64,000 nt of DNA from Muriicola soli. Lineage in GTDB: Bacteria; Bacteroidota; Bacteroidia; Flavobacteriales; Flavobacteriaceae. The DNA lies in contig NZ_CP035544.1 of assembly GCF_004139715.1 (NCBI RefSeq), positions 2,917,501 to 2,981,500 of the forward strand. Direction: 5' to 3'. Positions 9,152 through 17,972 of this stretch are shown here, one piece after another (within the stretch, counting starts at the first letter, position 1; the number at the start of each line of letters is the position of its first letter). The notes beneath the pieces are model-generated. The model was not told the origin of the DNA and searched no databases. It saw only the letters and a list, made by a program, of their open reading frames with translations. A program made the translations under genes and the position numbers.

Positions 9152-10090
9152 ATGATTTCAGGCATTTTTGGCAAAACAAAACCAATTAATTACGTTTTAC
9201 TCCTTGGATTGCTGTCCCTGATTTATTGGTTCTCATCTTTTTACTATACTGATATCCTAAAAGAGCCTATTGATTTTCTTACCCAAGCATTTGTATTAAT
9301 CATCCTTTTATTCTCTGTTTTGGTCCTGGATTTCGTTGTGAACAGAAATCAAATCACCAACACGAATGCCTATACAGCCCTTTACTTTGTTTTACTTGTT
9401 CTCATTTTCCCTTCATCAGTCCTGGATCCGGATGCCATAGGCTGTAACTTTTTTCTCATACTTGCTTCCAGGAGGCTCATTAGCCTACGCTCCTTAAAAT
9501 ACATGAAACTTAAGATCCTGGATGCCAGTTTGTGGGTTATGGCCGCCAGTATATTTTATAGCTGGTCCTTGCTATTTCTTATTCTGGTTTTTATCGCCAT
9601 ATACATTTATGAGCCCAAGAGTTTAAAAAATTGGCTGGTACCGCTGGTAGGGATCACTTCTTTTGTCTTGATCTGGAACGCCATTTTAATTCTGGCGGGG
9701 AAAGAGGGTTTTTTTCTGGAACACTACAGTTTTAATATTGGAGACTGGAAAGAGATGCTTCAAAACTGGACCTTGAGTTCGAAACTTATCTTGTTTATTG
9801 TTTTGATCACTATTACGGGACTGGCAGTATTTCTCAAATCCGGCAAACTTGGATTAGGGCGGATCATCAATTTACGTGTGATATCTATCTATCTTACGCT
9901 CAGTTTTCTGGTTGTAATATTGAGTTTAACGGATGGGAAATTTCCCATACTTATCACTTTCTTCCCAGCTGCAGTATTCCTGGGGAAATACACGGAAATG
10001 ATCAAAAGGAAAAACATAAGAGAACTCAGCCTAAGCGGAGCAATGCTCTTGTCAATTTTGATTTTTGTACTTGATATTCTATTTAAATAA
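9152..10090 (+). CDS. DUF6427 family integral membrane protein
   Basis: 312 residues, almost entirely hydrophobic, with roughly nine membrane segments (for example VLLLGLLSLIYWF near 14-26 and AFVLIILLFSVLVLDFVV near 46-63). The pattern matches the flavobacterial DUF6427 family, whose function is not known. The start ATG at 9152 lies only 40 bases from the divergent DUF6341 start. The next gene's promoter begins inside its last codons, so the two are probably transcribed separately. Confidence 0.75.
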   Translation: MISGIFGKTKPINYVLLLGLLSLIYWFSSFYYTDILKEPIDFLTQAFVLIILLFSVLVLDFVVNRNQITNTNAYTALYFVLLVLIFPSSVLDPDAIGCNFFLILASRRLISLRSLKYMKLKILDASLWVMAASIFYSWSLLFLILVFIAIYIYEPKSLKNWLVPLVGITSFVLIWNAILILAGKEGFFLEHYSFNIGDWKEMLQNWTLSSKLILFIVLITITGLAVFLKSGKLGLGRIINLRVISIYLTLSFLVVILSLTDGKFPILITFFPAAVFLGKYTEMIKRKNIRELSLSGAMLLSILIFVLDILFK

Positions 10091-10102
10091 AAGATACCTT
10101 TG
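10071..10102 (+). promoter_or_regulatory. Bacteroidota-type promoter for the DUF4254-GT9 pair
   Basis: TTG at 10071-10073, a 21-base spacer and TACCTTTG at 10095-10102 match the TTTG/TAnnTTTG promoter layout of Bacteroidota with correct spacing. The box ends 17 bases before the ATG at 10120. The -33 element lies inside the end of the preceding gene. Confidence 0.6.
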
Positions 10103-10119
10103 CAAAAACTTTATCACTT

Positions 10120-10728
10120 ATGTTCAGCGAAGAAGCCTTTAAGATTTTCGAACAAAGTATTGAGAAATACCACGTCCTGGACAAGGTAGACCAACCCCTT
10201 ATCAACCCATACCCTATAGGGGAAATTGAACATCTGTTATTCAGAAAAAATTGGATAGATACGGTTCAATGGCACTTTGAAGATTTAATCCGCGATCCGG
10301 ACATTGAACCCGTAAAGGCCCTCGAACTCAAACGTAAAATCGATGCCAGTAATCAGGAAAGAACGGATTTGGTAGAATACATTGATAGCTATTTTCTGCA
10401 AAAATACGCTGAGGTCGATATCAAGGAGACCGCCACGATAAATACGGAGTCTCCTGCATGGGCAATAGACCGCCTATCCATTCTCGCCCTCAAAATTTAT
10501 CACATGAAGGAAGAAACGGAGAGAACCGATGCTTCGGAAGAGCACCTAAATACCTGTACAAATAAATTGAGAACACTTCAGGAGCAGAAAAAAGACCTCT
10601 CAACAGCTATAGACCAACTACTTGCCGATATTGAAAGCGGTAAAAAATATATGAAGGTGTACAAACAAATGAAAATGTACAACGACGAGGAGTTAAACCC
10701 TGTTTTACGTGGACAAAAACAAGGATGA
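10120..10728 (+). CDS. DUF4254 domain-containing protein
   Basis: 202 residues, alpha-helical and charged, with two conserved-looking blocks, NPYPIGEIEHLLFRKNWIDT (residues 27-46) and TESPAWAIDRLSILALKIYH (109-128). A coiled-coil-like stretch (residues 135-185) follows. These match DUF4254, found next to family 9 glycosyltransferases in Bacteroidota. The next gene is exactly such a transferase and overlaps it by 20 bases, so the two are translationally coupled. A role in lipopolysaccharide core assembly is inferred from this pairing; the biochemical function is not known. Confidence 0.85.
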   Translation: MFSEEAFKIFEQSIEKYHVLDKVDQPLINPYPIGEIEHLLFRKNWIDTVQWHFEDLIRDPDIEPVKALELKRKIDASNQERTDLVEYIDSYFLQKYAEVDIKETATINTESPAWAIDRLSILALKIYHMKEETERTDASEEHLNTCTNKLRTLQEQKKDLSTAIDQLLADIESGKKYMKVYKQMKMYNDEELNPVLRGQKQG

Positions 10729-11755
10729 GTATTTGTTGGTAATACGTCTATCGGCCATGGGGGACGTGGCAATGACCGTCCCTGTACTTCTCGCGCTGAT
10801 CAGGGAAAATCCCAATTTAAAATTACTGGTTCTTACAAGACCATTTTTTGCTCCAATATTTGAAAAAGTCCCTAACACATACGTATTCATAGCAGACCTG
10901 AAAAACAAACACAAAGGGCTGTTGGGAATATACCGCCTAGCCGCGGAATTGAAGAAACTTCGGCTTAGGGGTGTGGCCGACCTCCACAACGTATTGCGAA
11001 CCAAGCTGTTAAAACTCTTTTTTACAGGAAAGCGAGTTCCTTTTATTCAGATAAATAAGGGTCGAAGGGAGAAACGAATCATAACCTCCTGGCGTAATAA
11101 GGAATTAAGCCCATTGAAGTCTACACATGAAAGATATGCAGACGTTTTCAGGGCTCTGGGATATACAATAACACTTAACCGAGAAGATGTTCTGAAAACT
11201 TGTGATCCGACAAAAGCTGTGAATTCTTTTCTTAATTCAAAAAACAAAAAACTAATTGGCATCGCTCCTTTTGCGGCATTCACGGGTAAGATGTACCCAA
11301 TAAATCTAATGGAAAAAGTCCTGGAGAAATTAAATAATACTGATAAGTATAAAATAATATTATTCGGGGGAGGAAAGGAAGAAGCTATGAGCTTGAGATA
11401 CATGGCAGAAAAATATACCAATTGTTTTGAAGCAATAGGGAAATTGAGCTTTTCAGATGAAATCTGTCTTATCTCTCATTTAAAATTGATGGTATCAATG
11501 GATAGTGGCAACGGCCACCTGTCCGCTATGTACGGTATTCCAACCGTTACCATTTGGGGCATCACACATCCCTGCGTTGGCTTTGCCCCTTTTGGGCAGC
11601 CTATGAGGAATAGTATCGTGGCAGACAGGGGTAAGTACCCCATGATTCCAACCTCAGTTTACGGAAATAAATACCCAAAGGGTTACGAAAAGGTAATGGA
11701 ATCCATAGATCCTCAAATGGTATACTCCAAAATAGAAGCGGTACTTAAAGAATAG
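10709..11755 (+). CDS. glycosyltransferase family 9 (heptosyltransferase-like)
   Basis: 348 residues from a GTG start at 10709, overlapping the DUF4254 gene. The N-terminal block RLSAMGDVAMTVPVLLAL and the C-terminal nucleotide-sugar block SMDSGNGHLSAMYGIPTVTIWG (read around residues 265-285) are typical of GT9 ADP-heptose:LPS transferases. GT9 enzymes add heptose or a related sugar to the lipopolysaccharide core at the cytoplasmic face. The exact sugar cannot be told from sequence. The gene is convergent with the TetR gene, with only three bases between the two stops. Confidence 0.88.
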   Translation: MDKNKDEYLLVIRLSAMGDVAMTVPVLLALIRENPNLKLLVLTRPFFAPIFEKVPNTYVFIADLKNKHKGLLGIYRLAAELKKLRLRGVADLHNVLRTKLLKLFFTGKRVPFIQINKGRREKRIITSWRNKELSPLKSTHERYADVFRALGYTITLNREDVLKTCDPTKAVNSFLNSKNKKLIGIAPFAAFTGKMYPINLMEKVLEKLNNTDKYKIILFGGGKEEAMSLRYMAEKYTNCFEAIGKLSFSDEICLISHLKLMVSMDSGNGHLSAMYGIPTVTIWGITHPCVGFAPFGQPMRNSIVADRGKYPMIPTSVYGNKYPKGYEKVMESIDPQMVYSKIEAVLKE

Positions 11756-11758
11756 TCT

Positions 11759-12373
11759 TTACACCAATTGTGTTTCTGCTATAGATTTTAAGTATTGTTT
11801 TATTTGCTGCATATAATGGTATCCAAGCATTTTGCTGTTTCCTTCAACCATTAGTACTCTAATACCTATATATGAGGCGATCAGGAATGAAGCGACACCC
11901 TCACTGTCTACATGGCGTGCAATATAACCGTCTGTCTTTCCTTTTTGGAGTGTAGTTACGAGGTTTACTTCCCATACCTTATAGATGTCCTTCAGATATT
12001 TTGAGATCTCATCATTTCGGCCATTAAATTCTGTTATAAAATTCCCCAGTACAAAACCGTAATCAAGTTCATTGTGTTCTGCCGTTGCCAGAGCATTTTC
12101 AAAACAGCGATCTATGGATGAAAGGGGATCCGCTTTGCCTTCAATAGGTTCTATCATCAGATTGTAAACCTTTCTCACAACCATATTTTGGACAATACTG
12201 ATAAAGAAATCTTCCTTGGATTGAAAATGGTAGTAAAAAGCACCTTTTGACAAGTCGAGCTCCTTCAGGATATCATCTATACTGGTATTGTAGTATCCTT
12301 TTTTGTAAAATAATTCAAGGCCTTTAGTCTGCATCCTCTGCATGGTTGCCATGCGTTTTATATTCTTATCCAT
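11759..12373 (-). CDS. TetR/AcrR family transcriptional regulator
   Basis: 204 residues. The N-terminal helix-turn-helix DNA-binding domain (residues about 10-55) includes FYKKGYYNTSIDDILKELDL and KGAFYYHFQSKEDFF, the signature of the family. The rest is the helical ligand-binding and dimerisation domain. It is next to the arsS operon and lies near two perfect inverted repeats of TetR-operator type (12522-12541 and 14298-14317), so it probably represses itself and the neighbouring genes until it binds an unknown ligand. The ligand and regulon are inference. Confidence 0.92.
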   Translation of the reverse strand: MDKNIKRMATMQRMQTKGLELFYKKGYYNTSIDDILKELDLSKGAFYYHFQSKEDFFISIVQNMVVRKVYNLMIEPIEGKADPLSSIDRCFENALATAEHNELDYGFVLGNFITEFNGRNDEISKYLKDIYKVWEVNLVTTLQKGKTDGYIARHVDSEGVASFLIASYIGIRVLMVEGNSKMLGYHYMQQIKQYLKSIAETQLV

Positions 12374-12521
12374 CAGATTTGGGTTTTAAGTTAAAAAGAC
12401 CATGAGGTCTATAACAAAGAACCCTCGAACCCTTTTTTTACTTAATACAGCAGGGTGAACCCTCCTAAATAATCGATAAGAAGTTAAAATTCGGATGAAA
12501 TACACAATTCTGACCTATATC

Positions 12522-12541
12522 AACCGACCACTTGGTCGGTT
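12522..12541. promoter_or_regulatory. TetR-type operator palindrome, upstream of the tetR gene
   Basis: Arms AACCGACCA and TGGTCGGTT are perfect inverted repeats separated by CT. It lies 149 bases upstream of the TetR start. A nearly identical repeat occurs at 14298-14317. A T-run follows on the plus strand, but no plus-strand gene ends here, so an operator is more likely than a terminator. Confidence 0.65.
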
Positions 12542-12618
12542 TTTTTTCTCGATGAAAGGCAAAATAGGGGTAAAATTGAGGTATAAATAAAGAAAATAAC
12601 TTAAAGAATGAAGGCGTT

Positions 12619-13674
12619 CTAGGTTACAACCCCCTGACAACTACTACCTGCACCGGCCGTACACCCGTAACAGTGCTGAGAAATAATAATATTGCGATTC
12701 TGTAGGATATCTTCATTGTATTCTCGAATGTGCTGGACTTTGCTGGCCACTTTTAAATCGAGCATCTGGTTAAAATCACAATCATATAACCACCCATCCC
12801 AACTTACTGAAATTGTGTTAGTGCACATTACGTTTTGTACAGCTGAAGGGTTGTAAGCATCTACAAGTGAAATCATATAATCGTCATAGTTTTCCGAAGC
12901 GATTAAATAATCCAGAAACCTGGAGATAGGTAAATTTGTAATCGCAAAAAGGTTGTGAAAACTAATGTCAAAATCTTCCTTAAGTGCTTTTTTAAAATCC
13001 CGTTCCATTGCTGCCTGGTCTGAAGGAAGAAAGGCCCCCGAAGGATTGTAAACGAGATCGAGTCGAAGTGGACTATCCGGCATGCCATATCCAACTGCAT
13101 TTAATTCCTGAAGCGCTTTTATCGACTTATCAAAAACACCATCTCCCCGCTGTTTGTCTGTTTTACCCTTGGTGTAATGGGGCATTGAAGAGACCACATG
13201 GATATTGTGTTTTTTAAAAAATTGAGGGAGATCGTGATACTTTTTGTTTGCCCGAATTATGGTCAGATTGGAGCGAACTATAAAGTCCTTGATACCAGCC
13301 TTGGAAGCTTCTTCCACAAACCAGCGAAAATCAGGATTCATTTCCGGTGCTCCGCCGGTTAGGTCGAGAGTATGTGCTCCGGTATTTCGTATCACCTCCA
13401 GGCATAATTCCATAGTTTCCCTGGTCATGATTTCCTTCCTGTCAGGCCCGGCATCTACATGACAATGTTCGCAAACCTGGTTGCACATATACCCTACATT
13501 GATCTGAAGGATCTCAAGATTCCTCGGCTTTAAAGGAAACTCACCAATCTCTGCAATCTTATCTTTAAAATAAGGTAGTTCTCCTTCTTCAAATAGTCCC
13601 CCGTTGAGTATCTCTAGTTGCCTGTTATGGTCAGCTAATTCTAAATGCCTTGCTTTTAGCGATTTTGTTGCCAT
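12619..13674 (-). CDS. arsS: arsenosugar biosynthesis radical SAM protein ArsS-like
   Basis: 351 residues. The radical SAM CxxxCxxC motif that binds the 4Fe-4S cluster is Cys64, Cys68 and Cys71 in GYMCNQVCEHCHVDAG. LTGGAPEMNP follows, then a C-terminal Cys-rich tail CYGCTAGAGSSCQG with the stop a few residues later. This layout fits the ArsS family, which is proposed to transfer the 5'-deoxyadenosyl group to (di)methylarsenite on the way to arsenosugars. Its upstream neighbour in the same direction is the small AhpD-like protein that usually accompanies ArsS. Both are probably one operon. Homologues with other substrates exist, so arsenic as the true substrate is inference. Confidence 0.88.
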   Translation of the reverse strand: MATKSLKARHLELADHNRQLEILNGGLFEEGELPYFKDKIAEIGEFPLKPRNLEILQINVGYMCNQVCEHCHVDAGPDRKEIMTRETMELCLEVIRNTGAHTLDLTGGAPEMNPDFRWFVEEASKAGIKDFIVRSNLTIIRANKKYHDLPQFFKKHNIHVVSSMPHYTKGKTDKQRGDGVFDKSIKALQELNAVGYGMPDSPLRLDLVYNPSGAFLPSDQAAMERDFKKALKEDFDISFHNLFAITNLPISRFLDYLIASENYDDYMISLVDAYNPSAVQNVMCTNTISVSWDGWLYDCDFNQMLDLKVASKVQHIREYNEDILQNRNIIISQHCYGCTAGAGSSCQGVVT

Positions 13675-13723
13675 TCTAAAGTTTTCGATAGATGTTCGAA
13701 AGTAAGATTCTAGGAATCTTTAC

Positions 13724-14059
13724 TTACATGCTTAATTTGTTGTATTTATTCATCATTTGAACTCCGTGTACCAACGTAGCTCCACTTTCAATCGCAGCGC
13801 CCGCATGCACCGCCTCCATCATTTCCTCTTTTGTTATTCCTCTTTGCAAACCGTCTTTGGTGTAGGCGTCTATGCAATAAGGGCATTTCACCACATGGGA
13901 CACGGCCAGTGCAATCAGGGACTTTTCCCTGGCAGATAGAGCACCTTCTTCAAACACTTTGTTGTAATAATCAAAGAATTTGGTGCCCAACTCCTCACTC
14001 CACTCTGTGATGTTTCCAAATTTTCTTAAATCTGATGGGTCATAATAGGAATTTGCCAT
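13724..14059 (-). CDS. ArsS-associated AhpD/carboxymuconolactone decarboxylase-like protein
   Basis: 111 residues from the ATG at 14059 (MANSYYDPSDL); an upstream start would add eight residues. The AhpD-type redox motif CPYC is Cys59 and Cys62, in a helical context that reads SLIALAVSHVVKCPYCIDAYT. It matches the small peroxidase-like proteins encoded next to arsS. It lies 49 bases upstream of arsS on the same strand and is probably co-transcribed. It may act as a thiol oxidoreductase in the same pathway; its exact reaction is not known. Confidence 0.87.
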   Translation of the reverse strand: MANSYYDPSDLRKFGNITEWSEELGTKFFDYYNKVFEEGALSAREKSLIALAVSHVVKCPYCIDAYTKDGLQRGITKEEMMEAVHAGAAIESGATLVHGVQMMNKYNKLSM

Positions 14060-14506
14060 TTTATAAAATTTTTTGAATATCAAAAGTAACTATTATGAGA
14101 GGGAATACATCCTGAGCTTCTTTTTTTCTGATTACTCCTAATTTCTAATCAATTTCAAAGTTCTAATATGATCTCCGGTTTTCTTTGTCGACAGAATTCA
14201 TCAAACTTACAAGGAAGTCGATGAGGTATAGCCTTAATTTTAATTCAAATTCCGGTAATTCATGGCACTCTTGGAGCTGAGTAATGATTTTGATGTAAAC
14301 CGACCTTGCGGTCGGTTGCTTTTGTTGGTCTTATGTCTGTGAAGACATCCTTTGTCGGCTGATCTACAAATTTTACGGATAAATAGTTTGTTTTTAGGAT
14401 TTTAGGAGGAGGACTTTATATAGAACAGACCAGGTAGTTTGTATTATTATGGTAAGATTATTAAAGCAAGCTGCATATATGCTTAATTTTAACTAGTTTT
14501 TTGGAT
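14060..14506. other. intergenic region between the divergent arsS operon and the patatin gene
   Basis: About 450 bases without a convincing gene. It holds the operator palindrome at 14298-14317 and a short palindrome GCATATATGC near 14473-14482. No TAnnTTTG box with a good -33 partner stands out in either direction, although TAGTTTG-like sequences occur near 14386 and 14432. Confidence 0.5.
14298..14317. promoter_or_regulatory. second TetR-type operator palindrome
   Basis: Arms AACCGACC and GGTCGGTT are perfect inverted repeats around TTGC. The arms match those at 12522-12541 base for base. It lies between the divergently transcribed arsS operon and the patatin gene and could control either or both. 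Confidence 0.65.
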
Positions 14507-15292
14507 ATGAATTTCACTGATCTACAAAACAAGAGTATCGGACTCGTTTTATCGGGAGGCGGGGTACGGGGGATGGCTCATATTGGGGCGCTTAAGGCCC
14601 TGAAAGAACACCAAATAGAAGCTAAAGTTATTGCCGGAAGTAGTGCAGGTGCCTTAATTGGGGCTTTGTACGCCGGGAACAGGGATATTGAGGACATGCT
14701 GGCTTTTTTTAAAGAGACTCCTCTTTTTAAATATAACTTCCTTACCATAAATAAGCCAGGGTTAGTAGATACAGAAAGGTATTACGACATTTTTAAAACC
14801 TATATCCCATTTGAGAGCTTTGAGTCCCTGAACAAAAAACTATATGTCGTGACTACCAATTTACTGAAAGGACAAGAAGAGATTTTTTCTCAGGGAGAAC
14901 TCATTATGCCACTTCTGGCATCTGCAGCCCTGCCTCCTGTTTTTAGTCCGGTTGAAATGAAAAACTCCCTTTATGCAGATGGCGGAATTATGAATAATTT
15001 CCCGACAGAACCATTGCAGGGCCAGGCAGAGATTGTTATTGGGAGTAATGTGTCAGTAATTAGGGAGGTCAATAAAAAAGAGATCACTTCCTCTTTTCAG
15101 CTGGCTTCGCGGACTACCAGTCTAATGGTTTACGCCATTAATAGACAGAAGATCAGGAATTGTGATCTGGTTTTTGAGCCTTCAGAAGTAGAACAAATTG
15201 GCGTTCTGGATAAAAAAGGCATTGAAAAGGCTTACCAAATAGGGTATGACCACGCTTCAAGAGTGCTGGAAGACCTTCTTCAGAGAGCCTGA
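14507..15292 (+). CDS. patatin-like phospholipase family protein
   Basis: 261 residues from the ATG at 14507; a TTG two codons upstream is possible. The oxyanion loop GGGVRGMAH (residues 17-25), the nucleophile elbow GSSAG with Ser46, and the catalytic Asp in YADGGIMNNFP form the Ser-Asp dyad of bacterial patatins (RssA-like). No signal peptide is seen, so it should act in the cytoplasm or at the membrane as a lipid acyl hydrolase. It stands opposite the arsS operon across a shared operator-like palindrome, which suggests co-regulation. Confidence 0.9.
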   Translation: MNFTDLQNKSIGLVLSGGGVRGMAHIGALKALKEHQIEAKVIAGSSAGALIGALYAGNRDIEDMLAFFKETPLFKYNFLTINKPGLVDTERYYDIFKTYIPFESFESLNKKLYVVTTNLLKGQEEIFSQGELIMPLLASAALPPVFSPVEMKNSLYADGGIMNNFPTEPLQGQAEIVIGSNVSVIREVNKKEITSSFQLASRTTSLMVYAINRQKIRNCDLVFEPSEVEQIGVLDKKGIEKAYQIGYDHASRVLEDLLQRA

Positions 15293-15305
15293 ATCCTTTA
15301 AAAGG

Positions 15306-16349
15306 CTATACGTCATCGTAATCGATCTTCAGAGTTGGGGTTAAAGGATGCGACTGGCAGGTAAGTATAAACCCTTCTTCAATTTCGCTATCGGTAAGGA
15401 TTTGGTTTTTTACCATTTCAGCTTTTCCCTCTGTAACTCTGGCAATGCACGTGCTGCAAACCCCACCCTGACAAGAGTAAGGAGCATCAATATCTTCGTT
15501 TAAGACCGCATCGAGGACAATTTTCTTTTTGTCCATGACAAAGGAGAATACTTCGTCATCAAGGGTTACTTCCATCTTTGTTTCTCCCTCTAAATCAGAA
15601 AGATCTTCTTCCTGGGAAGTCGTAAACAATTCGAAGTGGATCTTGTCATCAGCAACTTCATTTTTTTCTAAAGTTTCTTTGACGTTGTTAATCATCCCTT
15701 CAGGGCCACAGATATAAAAGTGATTGAAATTGCGATCCGCAAACTTGTTTTTAACGATCAGGTTGACAATCGATCCGTCAATTCTCCCCTGCAGCGCATC
15801 TTCTTCCCTAGATCTACTATAGATAAAATTCACTGCGAATCTATCTTTGTGCTTTTTTGAGAGTTCCTCTATTTTCTCCCGATACATAGTCTCTTCCGGG
15901 GACTGATTCCCATAAACGAGCACAAAAGTATTATCTGGATTGCTGTCCAGAGCGCTTTCAATAATACTCATTATTGGGGTTATACCGCTTCCGGCAGCAA
16001 AGGCGCAAATATTTTGACCTTTTTCAGTAGATGTAAATACAAAGTGACCTTTCGGAGGCATCACCTCTATGGAGTCACTCTCCTTGAGGCTATCATTTGC
16101 CCAGGTAGAAAAAGTACCACCTTCCACTCTTTTTATTCCTACGGTCAATTCTGATTCTGAAGGGGCACTCGATATAGAATAAGCACGTCGAACTTCCTTG
16201 CCATCAATTTCTTGTTTTAAGGTGAGATGTTGCCCGGCATCAAATCGAAACTTATCTTTGAGATCGCCAGGTACTTGAAGGGAAATAGCAACTGAACTTG
16301 GGGTTAAAGACCTTACAGCTGATACTTTAAGGGAATAAAACGTACTCAT
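15306..16349 (-). CDS. PaaE-like ferredoxin-NAD(P)H reductase (FAD and 2Fe-2S)
   Basis: 347 residues from ATG 16349 (MSTFYSLKVSAV). The FAD-binding part has RAYSISSAPSE, the NAD(P)H-binding part has AAGSGITPIMSI, and the C-terminal plant-type [2Fe-2S] ferredoxin domain has CQGGVCSTC plus a distal Cys in LTCQSHP. The order FAD-NAD-2Fe2S is that of phenylacetyl-CoA epoxidase reductase PaaE. No paaABCD genes lie nearby, so it is more likely a general electron-transfer reductase for another oxygenase or desaturase. It is convergent with the patatin gene. Confidence 0.87.
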   Translation of the reverse strand: MSTFYSLKVSAVRSLTPSSVAISLQVPGDLKDKFRFDAGQHLTLKQEIDGKEVRRAYSISSAPSESELTVGIKRVEGGTFSTWANDSLKESDSIEVMPPKGHFVFTSTEKGQNICAFAAGSGITPIMSIIESALDSNPDNTFVLVYGNQSPEETMYREKIEELSKKHKDRFAVNFIYSRSREEDALQGRIDGSIVNLIVKNKFADRNFNHFYICGPEGMINNVKETLEKNEVADDKIHFELFTTSQEEDLSDLEGETKMEVTLDDEVFSFVMDKKKIVLDAVLNEDIDAPYSCQGGVCSTCIARVTEGKAEMVKNQILTDSEIEEGFILTCQSHPLTPTLKIDYDDV

Positions 16350-16431
16350 CTTGCAATTTTTTTGCAAAACTAAGGAATGGGAGAGTAAAATAAATACATT
16401 TCAATAAATATCTCACTTTTGTAACAAATAC

Positions 16432-16439
16432 TATATTTG
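16432..16439 (+). promoter_or_regulatory. predicted -7 box (TATATTTG) for the DUF5687-ABC operon
   Basis: TATATTTG fits TAnnTTTG and ends 36 bases before the ATG at 16476. No clear -33 TTG is at the expected distance. Confidence 0.4.
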
Positions 16440-16475
16440 GCGGACTAATCCAGAAAATTGAATTGACCAACCCTT

Positions 16476-17957
16476 ATGTTAAAACACTTTTTTACCCTTC
16501 AGTGGAAGTCCTTTTTCCGCGCCGCTTCGTTTAAAACCAATCTCGCTTTCAAGATCCTGATGATTTTTGGAGCTATTTATTTTATCCTGGTTTTCCTCGC
16601 TTTGGGATTCGGATCCTTTTTTATCATTAAAAAACAAGGTCTCGGTGATCCATTGCGTGTGGTGAATCAATTCATGATCTACTATTTGGTGGGGGATCTC
16701 TACGTTCGGTATGTTTTTCAAAAAATGCCGATCCTGAACATCAAACCACTACTGTACATGCCGTTTAAAAAGAGTCAGGTTGTAAAATACTCGCTCGGGA
16801 AGACGGTTTTTTCCTTCTTTAACTGGATGCATGCCTTTTTCTTTATTCCTTTTTCTGTAGTTCTGATCACACAAGACTACGATCCATTTGCGGTAATTTG
16901 CTGGCATGTGGCCATCATGGCTTTATTCTTTTGCAATAACTTCCTGAATATCATGATGAATAACCAGGACCGTGTATTCTATCCCATGGTAGCCATCCTG
17001 GCTGTCCTCGGAATTTGTCAATACAACGGATGGTTTGACATCACACTCTATACGGCACCTGTTTTCAACGCCTTCTTTGATTTGCCTTATGCCCCGCTTT
17101 ATAGCTTGATTCCGTGTTTACTTCTTTTAGGCCTAACGGTGGCATCCTTTGTTTATTTCAGAAAGCACATGTACCTCGATGGCGGCCTGGCTTCAAAGCA
17201 TACGGAAGCAAAAACGGAAGACTTTACATGGCTTAATCGTTTCGGAAACCTGGGGACCTTTTTGAAGAACGACATTAAACTGATTAAACGAAATAAGCGA
17301 TCAAAGACTTCCGTGATCATGGGCGTCCTTTTTATTTTTTACGGCCTGCTATTTTTTACCGGAAGTCTTGAAGTGTATGAAGGGCCGGTATGGGGTATTT
17401 TTGCCGGAATTTTTATTTCGGGAGGATTCCTCTTCAGCTTTGGACAATTTGTACCTAGTTGGGACAGTTCTTACTACCCCTTGATGATGAGCCAGAATAT
17501 TCAATACAGGGAGTATCTTGATTCTAAATGGTATTTAATTGTGATTGCCACCATCCTTAGTACGCTTCTGGCATCGTTCTACCTCTATTTTGGCTGGCAG
17601 GCTTACCTGGCAATCGTCGTTGGTGCAATTTATAACATTGGCGTAAACTCATACCTGGTTTTATGGGGCGGGGCCTATATCAAAACCCCCATCGATCTTA
17701 CATCAAACAAGAAAGCCTTTGGAGACAAGCAGGCATTCAATGTAAAAACAATGTTACTCACAATACCTAAATTGCTGCTCCCGCTAGTCTTTTTTGCTTT
17801 GGGTTATTACCTGATCAATCCTGTTGCCGGATATCTGGCTGTTGCCTTATCTGGAGTGCTTGGCTTTGTGTTCAAGAACCAGGTTTTTAAGTTGATCGAG
17901 AAGATCTACAAAAAGGAGAAGTACAAAACGCTTTTAGCATATAAACAAACATCTTAA
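16476..17957 (+). CDS. DUF5687 family protein (ABC exporter membrane subunit)
   Basis: 493 residues with about ten to twelve membrane segments, for example IFGAIYFILVFLALGFGSFF near residues 28-50 and two C-terminal helices. The pattern matches DUF5687, found in Bacteroidota next to an ABC ATPase. The ATPase gene follows after 15 bases, so the pair forms one ABC-2-type exporter. The substrate is unknown. Confidence 0.85.
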   Translation: MLKHFFTLQWKSFFRAASFKTNLAFKILMIFGAIYFILVFLALGFGSFFIIKKQGLGDPLRVVNQFMIYYLVGDLYVRYVFQKMPILNIKPLLYMPFKKSQVVKYSLGKTVFSFFNWMHAFFFIPFSVVLITQDYDPFAVICWHVAIMALFFCNNFLNIMMNNQDRVFYPMVAILAVLGICQYNGWFDITLYTAPVFNAFFDLPYAPLYSLIPCLLLLGLTVASFVYFRKHMYLDGGLASKHTEAKTEDFTWLNRFGNLGTFLKNDIKLIKRNKRSKTSVIMGVLFIFYGLLFFTGSLEVYEGPVWGIFAGIFISGGFLFSFGQFVPSWDSSYYPLMMSQNIQYREYLDSKWYLIVIATILSTLLASFYLYFGWQAYLAIVVGAIYNIGVNSYLVLWGGAYIKTPIDLTSNKKAFGDKQAFNVKTMLLTIPKLLLPLVFFALGYYLINPVAGYLAVALSGVLGFVFKNQVFKLIEKIYKKEKYKTLLAYKQTS

Positions 17958-17972
17958 AATTCATAGTTCAGA

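Noticed and set aside
12522-12541. Rho-independent terminator
   Set aside because: The T-run is on the plus strand, but both neighbouring genes are on the minus strand. The same arms recur at 14298, so an operator fits better.
14060-14506. Small gene in the longest intergenic region
   Set aside because: No frame with a credible start and protein-like composition is seen; the region looks regulatory.
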